DNA of 64,000 nucleotides from JAFDCJ01 sp049669725. GTDB taxonomy: Bacteria; Desulfobacterota; Desulfobacteria; Desulfobacterales; JAFDCJ01. A model generated the notes under the pieces. The model made no database searches. It saw only the letters and a list, made by a program, of their open reading frames with translations, and was not told the DNA's origin. This document shows, in pieces, positions 37,698 through 47,247 of the stretch. Made by a program: the position numbers and the translations under genes. The first letter of the stretch is position 1. Each line of letters starts with the position of its first letter. The DNA lies in the NCBI GenBank assembly GCA_049669725.1, contig JBATKU010000449.1, positions 1 through 64,000 of the forward strand, written 5' to 3'.

Positions 37698-37886
37698 AAT
37701 TATTAGTTTAAAAAACCAAAAGGATCACTCTCAAGTATAACCGATTAAAAAAACTTATCAAATATATTTGACACATTACCCTCTTTTCCATATTATCCGG
37801 CTTGGATCTATCATATTACTCCTGGATCTAAAAGGGGCCAGTATCTAGCGTCTGACTTACCTTACCATACAATCGGGTGTGGCGAT

Positions 37887-40631
37887 ATGAACCTTACGGC
37901 AACCTGGAACGCTGACTTTATTGACAGCCAATATAAGCGCTGGAAAACAGATCCGTATTCACTTTCCAGGGAATGGCGTTTTTTCTTTGAAGGATTTGAT
38001 CTGGCTGCCTCCGGAATCAAACCGGCAGCAGAAGCAGTCGATGAAAATCAATTGCGGCGGCAGGCCAGGGTTCAGGCCCTCATTTATCGCTACCGTGATC
38101 TCGGTCATTTAATGGCCTGCCTGGATCCGCTGGCCGCATGCCCTTCGGATCACCCGCTTTTAAATCTGGCAGCCTTCAAACTCACGCCGGAAGATCTTGA
38201 CCGCGAATTTTTTGCCAGCCGGTTGGCCGCATCTGAACGGGTGCCCCTGCGTGAGATTGTTCAGGCCCTCAAAGAAACCTATTGCCATTCCATCGGTGTC
38301 GAATTCATGCATCTGCAGGATCCGGACGAACGCCAATGGCTGCTGGATCGGATGGAACCCGTGCGCAACCGCCTGCACCTGGAGACTTCCGTCAAGCACC
38401 GCATATTGGAAAAGCTTTTCCAGGCCGCCCTGTTTGAACAGTTCATCAATAAAAAATACCTTGCGGTGACGCGCTTTTCGCTGGAAGGCGGTGATGCGAT
38501 TATTCCGGCTTTAGACAACCTGGTCCGGCATGTTGCTCAAAAAGGATGCACGGAAGTTATTCTGGGCATGGCCCACCGCGGTCGATTAAACGTACAGGCC
38601 CATATCCTAAATAAACCCTATGAAGACATATTCGGAGAGTTTGAAAATTGCTACAATCCGGATGATCTGACGGGTGCCGGTGATGTAAAATATCACAACG
38701 GGTACCTTGCCGATATAAAACTATCCGGCGCTCAAAACCTGCGTATCTTTCTAATGAACAATCCAAGCCACCTGGAGTCGGTGGATCCGGTTGTGGAAGG
38801 ATTCGTCCGGGCCCGGCAGGACATCACAGCCGATCAGGAGCGCAACCACATACTGCCGCTTCTTATTCACGGAGATGCCGCTTTTGCCGGACAGGGCATC
38901 GTGACCGAAACCTTGAACATGTCCCAGCTTGAAGGCTACCGAACCGGCGGCACAATTCATCTGGTGATCAATAACCAGATAGGATACACCACCCTTCCCG
39001 AAGATGCGCGGTCCACCCGTTATAGTACCGATGTCGCCAAAATGCTCATGGTCCCGATCTTCCATGTCCATGGGGAAGATCCCGAGGCCCTGGTGCACGT
39101 TTTTCAGCTGGCCGCCGATTACCGCTGGGAGTTTGCCAAAGATGTCGTGATCGATGTGGTCTGTTATCGCCGCTATGGACATAATGAAGGCGATGAACCC
39201 TATTTCACCCAGCCGCAAATGTACGAACAAATTCGACAGCGAACTTCATTGCACCAACTTTATGCCGATAGCCTTATACAGGAAAAAGTGGTTCAAAAAA
39301 GCGCTATTGAAACGATCATTGACACAATTAACACCCGCTTAAATACCGCCTATGACGCCGTTCACGGCAGCGAATGCCCGTTTCCCTTTCCTGAGTTTTA
39401 TGAAGACTGGCAGGAAATTAAAGCTGACTTCAGCCATGCCCCGATCGATACCGGTGTGAAAAAAGAAACGCTGATATCGCTGGCTCAAAAGCTGAATGCC
39501 GTCCCTGAGGGCTTTACGTTAAATCCGAAACTGGAACGGCTCCTGCAAAAACGGCTGCAAGCTGCGCAGAGCGGGTATGGGCTGGATTGGGCAGGCGCTG
39601 AAGCACTGGCCTTTGCTTCCCTGTTGACCGAGGGATTCCCTATCCGTCTCAGTGGTCAGGACAGCGGTCGGGGCACATTCAGCCAGCGCCACAGCATTCT
39701 GGTGGATATCCAATCCGGCAAAAAATACGCACCGCTCAATGCCCTGGAAAAAAAGCAGGCGCCTTTCACCGTTTTTAACAGCCTGTTATCAGAGGCCGGC
39801 GTCCTTGGTTTTGAATACGGGTATTCTCTGGCCCAACCCAATGGTTTGGTACTCTGGGAGGCCCAGTTTGGTGATTTTGTCAACAATGCCCAATCGATTA
39901 TTGACCTGTTTATTGCCAGCGGAGAATCCAAATGGCAGCGTCTAAGCGGTCTGGTATTGCTGCTTCCCCATGGCTTTGAAGGCCTGGGCCCTGAACACTC
40001 AAGCGCTCGCTTTGAACGGTTTTTGCAGTTGTGTGCCGCTGACAATATCCAGGTTTGCAATCCCACAACGCCGGCCCAGTACTTTCATCTGCTGCGACGT
40101 CAGCTTAAAAGTACATTTCGCAAGCCGCTGGTTATTTTAACACCAAAAAGCCTGCTGCGCCTTCCGGCGGCGGTTTCCACTATCGATGAGCTTGTTCAAG
40201 GTTCATTTCAGACCGTGATAGATGACACCAACGCCATCAAAGATCCGCACACCGTTCTGCTCTGCAGCGGCAAAATTTATTATGAACTGGCAGCCCGGCG
40301 CATGGATCGGGAAAGCACCGACCTTGCCATTTTGCGGATAGAACAGTTTTATCCTTTTCCCCGGGAACTGTTGAAAAAGGCGGTTAGAAAATATTCAAGG
40401 GCCAAGCAATGGTGCTGGGTCCAGGAGGAACCCGAAAACATGGGAGGGTGGCAATTTATCAGACCGCGGGTAGAAGACGTCATTAAACAATCTCTGATAT
40501 ATATCGGCCGAGAGGCGGCGTCCAGCCCGGCAACCGGCTTTCCAGCGATATTCAGGCGGGAACAAAATGAAATTATTGAAAAGGCCGTAGGGCCGCCCGG
40601 CGGCAGCCAACAGCAGGCGGAGGTGAGATAG
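37887..40631 (+). CDS. sucA: 2-oxoglutarate dehydrogenase E1 component
   Basis: The thiamine-diphosphate-dependent E1 subunit, 914 residues, which decarboxylates 2-oxoglutarate and transfers succinyl to E2. Visible: the N-terminal E1o segment (SQYKRWKTDPYSLSREWRFF), the GMAHRGRLNV motif, the ThDP region HGDAAFAGQG with NNQIGYTT, and HNEGDEPYFTQP. It is the first gene of sucA-sucB-lpd, the full complex that makes an oxidative TCA cycle possible. A 150-base gap with heptamer array H10 separates it from sucB. Confidence 0.95.
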   Translation: MNLTATWNADFIDSQYKRWKTDPYSLSREWRFFFEGFDLAASGIKPAAEAVDENQLRRQARVQALIYRYRDLGHLMACLDPLAACPSDHPLLNLAAFKLTPEDLDREFFASRLAASERVPLREIVQALKETYCHSIGVEFMHLQDPDERQWLLDRMEPVRNRLHLETSVKHRILEKLFQAALFEQFINKKYLAVTRFSLEGGDAIIPALDNLVRHVAQKGCTEVILGMAHRGRLNVQAHILNKPYEDIFGEFENCYNPDDLTGAGDVKYHNGYLADIKLSGAQNLRIFLMNNPSHLESVDPVVEGFVRARQDITADQERNHILPLLIHGDAAFAGQGIVTETLNMSQLEGYRTGGTIHLVINNQIGYTTLPEDARSTRYSTDVAKMLMVPIFHVHGEDPEALVHVFQLAADYRWEFAKDVVIDVVCYRRYGHNEGDEPYFTQPQMYEQIRQRTSLHQLYADSLIQEKVVQKSAIETIIDTINTRLNTAYDAVHGSECPFPFPEFYEDWQEIKADFSHAPIDTGVKKETLISLAQKLNAVPEGFTLNPKLERLLQKRLQAAQSGYGLDWAGAEALAFASLLTEGFPIRLSGQDSGRGTFSQRHSILVDIQSGKKYAPLNALEKKQAPFTVFNSLLSEAGVLGFEYGYSLAQPNGLVLWEAQFGDFVNNAQSIIDLFIASGESKWQRLSGLVLLLPHGFEGLGPEHSSARFERFLQLCAADNIQVCNPTTPAQYFHLLRRQLKSTFRKPLVILTPKSLLRLPAAVSTIDELVQGSFQTVIDDTNAIKDPHTVLLCSGKIYYELAARRMDRESTDLAILRIEQFYPFPRELLKKAVRKYSRAKQWCWVQEEPENMGGWQFIRPRVEDVIKQSLIYIGREAASSPATGFPAIFRREQNEIIEKAVGPPGGSQQQAEVR

Positions 40632-40632
40632 G

Positions 40633-40729
40633 CTCGATACTCGATGAAGGAAAGAAAAGCTGAACCTGCGGAATTGCAATTATCGAGCATCGAGTATCCA
40701 GTATCGAGCATCAGTGGTCAATTATCGAA
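40633..40729. repeat. Heptamer array H10 with complementary arms
   Basis: Left arm CTCGATA, CTCGATG (40633-40646); right arm TATCGAG, CATCGAG, TATCCAG, TATCGAG, CATCAGT, GGTCAAT, TATCGAA (40681-40729). The word CTCGATR is complementary to YATCGAG. It lies inside the suc operon between the sucA stop and the sucB start. Confidence 0.75.
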
Positions 40730-40781
40730 TATTGGCCGTAAAAGCGACGAATAAAAATCAACTAACATATTAGGAGTCTAA

Positions 40782-42137
40782 ATGATCACCGAGATAAAAG
40801 TCCCCAGTGTAGGAGAATCCGTTACCGAAGCGCTGCTGGCGCAATGGTTTAAAAGTGATGGTGATCCGGTAAAAAAAGATGAGCCCCTTTTCGTCATTGA
40901 AACCGACAAGGTCACCCTTGAAGTAGTGGCCGAAGCAGATGGCATGCTGAAGATTAAGGTCGCAGAGGGGGAAACTGTGGCCATCGGCGCTGTTGTCGGA
41001 ACGCTGGATTCAGAAGGTGCGGCTCGGGCAGCAGCAATGCCTGCGGTTGAACAGGCACAAGAAGCCCAAACCGAGGCATCCACGCCCAGCGAACCGGCAA
41101 CGCCGGAAGCAGCGGAAAAACCGGCAGCGGCCCCGGCCGTCGAACTCGCTGAACCTTTGCTGCCACCGCCGGCACCCGTGCCGGAGCAAAGCTTGCCGCC
41201 TTCAGAGACCGGAAGTCAATTGGGACCTTCGGTAAGAAGGCTGGTGGCGGAAAAAAACCTGGATCCGGCCCTGATACCGGGGACAGGACCCGACGGTCGC
41301 ATCACAAAAGGCGATGTGGTTTTGTATCTGGAAAGTGATCATCCGGCAGTTTCAGCGGCCATATCCGATCAGAGTGCAGTTCCGGCAGCGGTACAGGCAC
41401 CGGTGGATATGGAACCGGCCAAAACCATTACGGCCGAAGAACGCATCAGCAAAAAACCAATGAGCCCGATCCGGCAACGCATCGCCGCCCGTCTGCTGGA
41501 GGCCAAACACAGCACGGCCATGCTCACCACCTTCAATGAAATTGATATGACGAACCTCATGGCCATTCGCAAGCAGTACAAAGAGACCTTTAAGCAAAAA
41601 TACGGCGTTAATCTGGGGATGATGTCGTTTTTTATCAAGGCCGGAGTAGAAGCACTCAAGGAGCAGCCTCAGATCAATGCCTTTATAGACGGAAAGGATT
41701 TTATCGAGCACCACTATTATCACATCGGAGTGGCTGTGGGTTCTGAACGGGGTCTGGTCGTTCCGGTTATCCGCCACGCGGATAAGCTGAGTTTTGCCGG
41801 ACTGGAACAGGCCATTGTAGATTATGTCAAAAAAATCCAGGAAAATCGTCTTGAAATTTCAGATCTCGAGGGCGGCACGTTTACCATCAGTAACGGCGGC
41901 GTTTACGGCTCACTGTTGAGCACACCAATTTTAAATACACCCCAAAGCGCTATTCTGGGAATGCATAAAATTGAAAAGCGTCCGGTTGTGATCGATGATC
42001 AAATCGTCATCCGGACCATGATGTATGTGGCCCTAAGCTACGATCACCGTATCGTGGACGGCAGAGAAGCGGTCACCTTCCTCAAACGTATCAAAGAGTT
42101 TATCGAAAACCCGGAACGCATGATGATGGAGATTTGA
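40782..42137 (+). CDS. sucB: 2-oxoglutarate dehydrogenase E2 (dihydrolipoyl succinyltransferase)
   Basis: A 451-residue acyltransferase core of the complex. A lipoyl domain holds Lys43 in ETDKVTLEV; an Ala/Pro/Glu-rich linker (about 85-145) follows; the peripheral subunit-binding domain is at about 146-180 (PSVRRLVAEKNLDP, GPDGRITKGDV); the catalytic domain ends with DHRIVDGREAV, which holds the active-site His. One lipoyl domain is typical for E2o. The stop is followed after one base by the lpd start. Start from a good AGGAG site. Confidence 0.94.
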   Translation: MITEIKVPSVGESVTEALLAQWFKSDGDPVKKDEPLFVIETDKVTLEVVAEADGMLKIKVAEGETVAIGAVVGTLDSEGAARAAAMPAVEQAQEAQTEASTPSEPATPEAAEKPAAAPAVELAEPLLPPPAPVPEQSLPPSETGSQLGPSVRRLVAEKNLDPALIPGTGPDGRITKGDVVLYLESDHPAVSAAISDQSAVPAAVQAPVDMEPAKTITAEERISKKPMSPIRQRIAARLLEAKHSTAMLTTFNEIDMTNLMAIRKQYKETFKQKYGVNLGMMSFFIKAGVEALKEQPQINAFIDGKDFIEHHYYHIGVAVGSERGLVVPVIRHADKLSFAGLEQAIVDYVKKIQENRLEISDLEGGTFTISNGGVYGSLLSTPILNTPQSAILGMHKIEKRPVVIDDQIVIRTMMYVALSYDHRIVDGREAVTFLKRIKEFIENPERMMMEI

Positions 42138-42138
42138 T

Positions 42139-43566
42139 ATGGCCAAAGATAAAAACTATGATGTCGTTATTATCGGAAGCGGTCCCGGAGGGTACGTGGC
42201 TGCGGTACGCGCTGCCCAGCTCGGTATGAAGGTGGCTTGCGTCGAAAAAGAACCGCGCCTGGGAGGTGTGTGTCTGAATGTCGGGTGCATACCCAGCAAA
42301 GCACTGTTGGATTCCAGCGAATACTACCATCTGGCTAAAGAACATTTTGCCGCCCACGGCATTAAAACCGGCCGTGTAAGCCTGGACCTGCCGACCATGA
42401 TGGCCCGCAAGGAAAAAGTTGTTCAGGAATTAACCGAAAATGTCCGAAAACTTCTTGAAGGCCACAAAATTGAAATCATTCACGGTACCGGCCGGCTGGC
42501 CGGATCCGACCGCGTCGAAATTGCGCCAAATGCTTCAGGACCTAAAAAAGCCGAGTATTTAAGCCTGCAGGCCAAGGCCATAGTATTGGCCACCGGCGCT
42601 GAGTCGGTATCATTGCCGGGCCTGGAGTTTGACGGCCGGCATTTGATCAGCTCCCGGGAGGCCTTAAACCTGGATACCGTTCCCAAACACCTGGGTATTG
42701 TGGGCGGCGGTTACATCGGGCTGGAGTTGGGTTCAGTATGGCTGCGGCTCGGAGCCAAGGTAACGGTGATTGAAATGCTTCCGAAGATCGCCCCGACTCT
42801 TGATGGACAGGTGGGACGCAAACTGCAGCGGGTTCTCAAACGTCAGGGGATTAATTTCCGGATGCAAACCAGGGTAACCGCTGCTAAAATATCCAATAAA
42901 TCAGTGCAGGTGGATCTGGAAACAAAAAAAGGTAAAGAAAGCTTAGCCTGCAATCGTCTTCTTATCAGCGTGGGTCGCCGTCCCCGCACCGGGGGACTGG
43001 GCATCGAAGAGATCGGAATTAACACAGACCCCGACACCGGCCACCTGCTGGTGGATGGATCCTATCGCACTAATATTCCATCCATTTATGCCATCGGCGA
43101 CCTCATTGCCGGGCCGATGCTGGCCCACAAGGCCTCGGCCGAGGGCATCGCTGCGGCCGAATGCATCGCCGGCAAACCCGGAGAAGTCAATTATGACGCC
43201 ATTCCATCGGTGATCTACACCTGGCCGGAGGTGGCCAGCGTGGGGCTTACCGAAGAACAGATCAAAGAGCGGGACATCGATTATTGTACCGGTACTTATC
43301 CGTTCTCCGGTGCCGGACGGGCACGCTGTATGGGTGAAACCGAGGGTTTCGTCAAAGTCATCGCCCATAAAAAAACCGATCGAATCCTGGGGGTGCACAT
43401 CATCGGACCGCGCGCAGCGGACATGATCGCCGAATGTGTACTGGCCGTTGAGTTCGGTGCCAGTTCCGAAGACATTGCCCGTACCATCCACGGCCATCCG
43501 ACCTTTGCCGAAGCCCTGCAGGAAGCAGCCATGGCCGTCCAAAAGTGCTCGATCTATGCATCCTGA
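42139..43566 (+). CDS. lpdA: Dihydrolipoyl dehydrogenase (E3)
   Basis: A 475-residue FAD- and NAD-dependent enzyme that reoxidises the lipoyl group. The FAD site GSGPGGYVAAV is at the N-terminus, the redox disulfide is Cys45-Cys50 (CLNVGC), the NAD-binding GGGYIGLELG is central, and the catalytic HGHPTFAEALQEA is at the C-terminus. It is the third gene of the suc operon with one base between it and sucB. It may serve other dehydrogenase complexes too. Confidence 0.95.
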   Translation: MAKDKNYDVVIIGSGPGGYVAAVRAAQLGMKVACVEKEPRLGGVCLNVGCIPSKALLDSSEYYHLAKEHFAAHGIKTGRVSLDLPTMMARKEKVVQELTENVRKLLEGHKIEIIHGTGRLAGSDRVEIAPNASGPKKAEYLSLQAKAIVLATGAESVSLPGLEFDGRHLISSREALNLDTVPKHLGIVGGGYIGLELGSVWLRLGAKVTVIEMLPKIAPTLDGQVGRKLQRVLKRQGINFRMQTRVTAAKISNKSVQVDLETKKGKESLACNRLLISVGRRPRTGGLGIEEIGINTDPDTGHLLVDGSYRTNIPSIYAIGDLIAGPMLAHKASAEGIAAAECIAGKPGEVNYDAIPSVIYTWPEVASVGLTEEQIKERDIDYCTGTYPFSGAGRARCMGETEGFVKVIAHKKTDRILGVHIIGPRAADMIAECVLAVEFGASSEDIARTIHGHPTFAEALQEAAMAVQKCSIYAS

Positions 43567-43581
43567 GCAGAAAACAAATTC

Positions 43582-43609
43582 TTGACTTTCTGACGATACA
43601 TAGCATAAT
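43582..43609 (+). promoter_or_regulatory. Possible promoter of the AAA-SPOR gene
   Basis: TTGACT (43582-43587) and CATAAT (43604-43609) are separated by 16 bases and lie 20 bases upstream of the GTG start at 43629. This would give the gene its own transcript with a very short leader. Assigned by eye. Confidence 0.45.
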
Positions 43610-43628
43610 TCCCTTATTGGGGATAACC

Positions 43629-45062
43629 GTGTTTCAGACAAATCAAGATCAAAATTACCGATCTGCTCTCGGCCTTAAAAGGGACCCGTTTGCACCAGAA
43701 CCGGACGCCAAGTTTTACTACCCTTTTGAATCATTTGAGCAGCGACTGCAGGTGCTCAATCACCTGGTCCAGGGGATGGATTTGCTCGTGCTGGTCATTG
43801 GTGAGTCCGGGAGCGGAAAAACCACCCTGTTGCATCGCTATCTGGCTAAGACCGATGTGCCGTGGAAAGCCGGCCGGATTCATATTGATCGTACGAGCAC
43901 ATCGGATAAACTCTCGCCCGGTCAAAAATCCGACAGCTACCCGGTCTTTGCCCAGCAGGATGTCCAAGACCCGATTGTGATCGTCGACGATGCGCATAAG
44001 TTGTCGGAAAAGGATTTGAGCTTTTTGCTGCAGGAAGCCCTGGTACCCGAAAGCTCACATAAAATCAAGCGACTGGTCCTGTTCGGCGAACCAAGCTTAA
44101 GTACCTATATAACAGCGCTTTCAGAATCAACCGCCAGTGACATGGTGATCAACAAAATTACCATGCCGGCGCTGACAAGAGTGGAAGCCGACTCCTATCT
44201 TCAGTACCGGCCGGCCATGGCCGGCCACACCGGAGAAAGCCTTTTTAAACCATCCGTCATTAAAATGATCCATAAAAAATCTGAAGGGCTTCCCGGACGG
44301 ATTAATGAACTCGCAGATCGATGGCTTAAAAAAAAGTATTCACACAAATCACAATCGGAGGGTATTTTCACCTTGCTAAGAAATCTTTCTTTTAAGGCCG
44401 TAGGCTGGGTAGTTGCCGGAATAGCCGCAGTGGTTCTGGGGCTGTTTGTTTTCAATCAAATGGATTCGACCCCGCGAACCACACCGGAGAAGAAAAAGGC
44501 GTCCCTGCGCGTATTTCGCGCGAAAATTCCGGCCGTCACGGACTTCGACACACCTAAGTTCGTTAATCGGGTGGCACCGAAGGCGAAAGAGACGCCTCCC
44601 CGGGCATCCGCGGAGACAAACAAGCAACCACCGGCTGCAAAACAGCCGACTACACTGGCCAAGATGCCGCCCCAACGGATCCTGCAAACACAGGTAGAAC
44701 CGCCGCCCATAAAGCCGCTAACTCCCAAAAGAGACGCCGTAAAAAATACGATTTACCGTGAAAGCTGGCTGCTTGATCAGAATTCCTCTTTTTACACCCT
44801 GCAGGTGTTAGGTGTTCGAAATGAAGAATGGCTATTAAACTTCATTAAAGTACATAACCTGCTGCAGAATCAAAATGTCGCCTATTATAAAACCGTATAT
44901 AAAGGCCAACAATGGTATCCGTTGCTATACGGTGTTTATCCGACTAAATCCGAAGCAGCTGATGCCGTTAAAGAGTTGCCGGATAAGGTCCAAAAATCAA
45001 TTCCATGGGTCCGCAAAATTTTAGCCATTCAAAAAGAAGTTCAGGCCGAAGCAAAGAGATAG
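43629..45062 (+). CDS. AAA ATPase with SPOR domain (DamX/ExeA-like)
   Basis: A 477-residue membrane protein. The N-terminal ExeA/GspA-type AAA domain has Walker A GESGSGKTT and a Walker B-like VIVDDAH. A single helix (VVAGIAAVVLGLFVFN, about residue 260-280) is followed by a Pro/Lys-rich linker and a C-terminal SPOR-like domain (from about residue 395: FYTLQVLGVRNEEW). SPOR domains bind septal peptidoglycan, so it may act in division, similar to DamX. The start is GTG at 43629 with GGGGAT upstream; the longer frame overlaps lpd. Confidence 0.8.
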   Translation: MFQTNQDQNYRSALGLKRDPFAPEPDAKFYYPFESFEQRLQVLNHLVQGMDLLVLVIGESGSGKTTLLHRYLAKTDVPWKAGRIHIDRTSTSDKLSPGQKSDSYPVFAQQDVQDPIVIVDDAHKLSEKDLSFLLQEALVPESSHKIKRLVLFGEPSLSTYITALSESTASDMVINKITMPALTRVEADSYLQYRPAMAGHTGESLFKPSVIKMIHKKSEGLPGRINELADRWLKKKYSHKSQSEGIFTLLRNLSFKAVGWVVAGIAAVVLGLFVFNQMDSTPRTTPEKKKASLRVFRAKIPAVTDFDTPKFVNRVAPKAKETPPRASAETNKQPPAAKQPTTLAKMPPQRILQTQVEPPPIKPLTPKRDAVKNTIYRESWLLDQNSSFYTLQVLGVRNEEWLLNFIKVHNLLQNQNVAYYKTVYKGQQWYPLLYGVYPTKSEAADAVKELPDKVQKSIPWVRKILAIQKEVQAEAKR

Positions 45063-45120
45063 CAATATTGAGCAAAAAAAAGGTTTTGCAGAGCCCGCAC
45101 CCTTGGTTAGGAGAAAGTAA

Positions 45121-45510
45121 ATGACTTACAGCCTGCATCACGTGCATTTAATCTGTCGGGACCTGGAAAAAATGATCGGTTTTTTTGAAGAGGCCATTGG
45201 CGCCGAACTTGTTGAACGCAGGAAATTCGGGACCGCAGATGGTGCAATTCTGGACCTTCAGGGTATTGACATCAACTTGCGGGTTGCCCGCGAGGGTGAA
45301 AATTTGAGGGAAAACCTTACCCCATCCGGCTACGGATATGATCACATCGGCTTGCAGGTCGAAGATGTTCAGGCGGCTTATGACGATCTCTCCAAACGCG
45401 GCTACTCATTTTTCATGATGCCCACAGAAGCAGCCGGTTTAATGATTGCCTTTTTCAAAGGGCCTGAAAATATAACCATTGAACTGGTTCAGCCCCTTGA
45501 TTTGCAGTAG
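45121..45510 (+). CDS. VOC (glyoxalase) family protein
   Basis: A 129-residue vicinal oxygen chelate protein: two beta-alpha-beta-beta-beta modules with metal-ligand candidates HHVHLICRDLEK, YGYDHIGLQVED and ITIELVQPL. It resembles methylmalonyl-CoA epimerase or lactoylglutathione lyase. The start follows a good GGAGA site. It may be the last gene of the suc cluster, but it could also be separate. The substrate is open. Confidence 0.75.
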   Translation: MTYSLHHVHLICRDLEKMIGFFEEAIGAELVERRKFGTADGAILDLQGIDINLRVAREGENLRENLTPSGYGYDHIGLQVEDVQAAYDDLSKRGYSFFMMPTEAAGLMIAFFKGPENITIELVQPLDLQ

Positions 45511-45511
45511 A

Positions 45512-45640
45512 TTAATCTTTTAAAGAGAGATACTTATCCTTCTCTGCGCCCAGCATTTCTTCGGTTTCCATCCACATCACGTTGATGATGCCGAAGGCGC
45601 AGGCCAGCAATACACCTAAGATCCACGCGAAGTACCACAT
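45512..45640 (-). CDS. cydX: Cytochrome bd small subunit CydX
   Basis: A 42-residue single-helix protein beginning MWYFAWILG and continuing LLACAFGIINVMWME, the diagnostic CydX (YbgT) pattern with the conserved Tyr, Trp and Glu residues. CydX stabilises the CydA haems. It is below usual length cutoffs but is supported by an AGGAG site six bases before the ATG and by its place downstream of cydB. The gap to cydB is 238 bases, longer than usual, and holds heptamer array H11. Confidence 0.9.
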   Translation of the reverse strand: MWYFAWILGVLLACAFGIINVMWMETEEMLGAEKDKYLSLKD

Positions 45641-45714
45641 AAATTGCTCCTGTGTTGCCTATAATTGATATTATCTATCTGTTGTAAATTCCTGACTGCT
45701 TGTCGCTGGTAACG

Positions 45715-45866
45715 CTTGATACTCGATGCTGGATGCTCGATACCCGATGAAAACCTGAACCGTCTGACAATCATTATCGAGTATCGAGAAACGAGCATCC
45801 AGGATCAAGTGGTAACAGTATATAGCTAACCGATGACAGCCGACAGGTAAACAGTGACAAGTAGCC
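45715..45866. repeat. Heptamer array H11 with complementary arms
   Basis: Left arm: CTTGATA, CTCGATG, CTGGATG, CTCGATA, CCCGATG (45715-45749). Right arm: TATCGAG, TATCGAG, AAACGAG, CATCCAG, GATCAAG (45775-45809). A further run GATGACA, GCCGACA, GGTAAAC, AGTGACA, AGTAGCC follows (45832-45866). It lies between cydB and cydX in the cyd operon. The spacer shares CTGAACC with array H10. Confidence 0.75.
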
Positions 45867-45878
45867 AGAATCCACCTG

Positions 45879-47021
45879 TTAGTACACCGAATGCGTCTCT
45901 TCTCTTATCTTATCTTCCGTTATCTTTCCCCGTAAAACCCGGTACACCCAGCTGGTATAGCCGATGACAATGGGTAAAAATATCACTACCGCCAAAAACA
46001 TTAAATTCAAGGTGCGATGACTGGAGGTGGCATCATAAATCGTCAGGCTGCTGTTGGGATCCGTGCTGGAGGGGATCACAAACGGATACATTGCAAAACC
46101 GGCCGTCAGGATAACACCGGCCAGGGCGGCTCCGCTGAAGACAAAGGCCAATCCGGGCCGTTTGATTCCCGACAGCCAGATTGCCAGAATGCCGCCCGCA
46201 AAAGCCATCACCGGAGCGATGATGGTCCACCCGCATGTTGAATAGTTTTGCATCCATGCACCGGCGGCCACTTCCACTTTTTTTGCCAGCGGGCTGAAAG
46301 CGGTGCCGGCATCCGGCATCGAAACGATCCGATATCCGTCTATGCCAAAAGCCTGCCAGATTCCGGCGCCGGCAAAGGCGACCATGAATACAAGGCCGAA
46401 AATTCGCACCGCTTTCCTGGCGCGGGCGTTGATGTCGCCTTCGGTGCGCAACTGGAGATAAACCGCACCGTGCATAATCAGCATGGTCACACTGATGATT
46501 CCGGCCAGCAGGGCGAACGGATTCAGCAAACCCCAGAAGCTGCCGCTGTAAGTCGGCCGCACAAATTCATCGTATTGAAGCGGAACGCCTTGCAGTAAAT
46601 TTCCGAAAGCGATGCCAAATACGAGGGCCGGCACAAAGCCGCCCACAAATAATCCCCAATCCCAGGCAGTGCGCCAGCGAGGATCGGCAACCTTGCTGCG
46701 GTATTCGAATCCAAGGGGTCTGAAAAACAGGGCAAACAAGACCAGCAATATGGCCCAGTAAAAACCTGAGAAGGCGGCCGCATAAACCAGTGGCCAGGCT
46801 GCAAAAAGGGCTCCGCCGGCCGTAATCAGCCAGACCTGGTTTCCCTCCCAGGTAGGGCCGATGGCATTGAGCATGACGCGTCGCTGTTCATCGGTTCGGG
46901 CGACAAAGGGCAAAAGGGTGCCGATACCCAGATCAAACCCGTCCAGCAGGGCAAACCCGATCAGCAATACGCCGACAAACAGCCACCAGATGATTTTTAG
47001 TGTTAGATAGTCAAATAACAT
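45879..47021 (-). CDS. cydB: Cytochrome bd ubiquinol/menaquinol oxidase subunit II
   Basis: A 380-residue membrane protein of the CydB family with about eight helices, starting MLFDYLTLKIIWWLFVGVLL and containing the GFDLGIG stretch (DGFDLG) typical of the family. It forms the heterodimer with CydA, which holds the haems. It is transcribed from the cydA side. Length matches E. coli CydB (379). Confidence 0.93.
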   Translation of the reverse strand: MLFDYLTLKIIWWLFVGVLLIGFALLDGFDLGIGTLLPFVARTDEQRRVMLNAIGPTWEGNQVWLITAGGALFAAWPLVYAAAFSGFYWAILLVLFALFFRPLGFEYRSKVADPRWRTAWDWGLFVGGFVPALVFGIAFGNLLQGVPLQYDEFVRPTYSGSFWGLLNPFALLAGIISVTMLIMHGAVYLQLRTEGDINARARKAVRIFGLVFMVAFAGAGIWQAFGIDGYRIVSMPDAGTAFSPLAKKVEVAAGAWMQNYSTCGWTIIAPVMAFAGGILAIWLSGIKRPGLAFVFSGAALAGVILTAGFAMYPFVIPSSTDPNSSLTIYDATSSHRTLNLMFLAVVIFLPIVIGYTSWVYRVLRGKITEDKIREETHSVY

Positions 47022-47051
47022 ATTAAACTCTCCTTAATACTGGATGAGCAA

Positions 47052-47202
47052 GAAATCCGAATATCGAAATTCGAAACAAATTCGAATACCAAAATTCAAA
47101 TGGCCGAAACATGATATTAGCGCTGATATGGTCAAATAGTGATTTTGTTTGAGTAATTGAGACATTCGGATTTAAGATTTGTTTCGTATTTCGAGTTTAA
47201 AC
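47052..47202. repeat. Heptamer array H12 with complementary arms
   Basis: Left arm 47052-47107: AAATCCG, AATATCG, AAATTCG, AAACAAA, TTCGAAT, ACCAAAA, TTCAAAT, GGCCGAA. Right arm 47147-47202: GTTTGAG, TAATTGA, GACATTC, GGATTTA, AGATTTG, TTTCGTA, TTTCGAG, TTTAAAC. Pairing of the arms gives an imperfect hairpin. It lies between cydA and cydB. Confidence 0.7.
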
Positions 47203-47247
47203 CTATCTATTTATATATGCCTTTTGCTCCCTGACATATGAAGTCCC

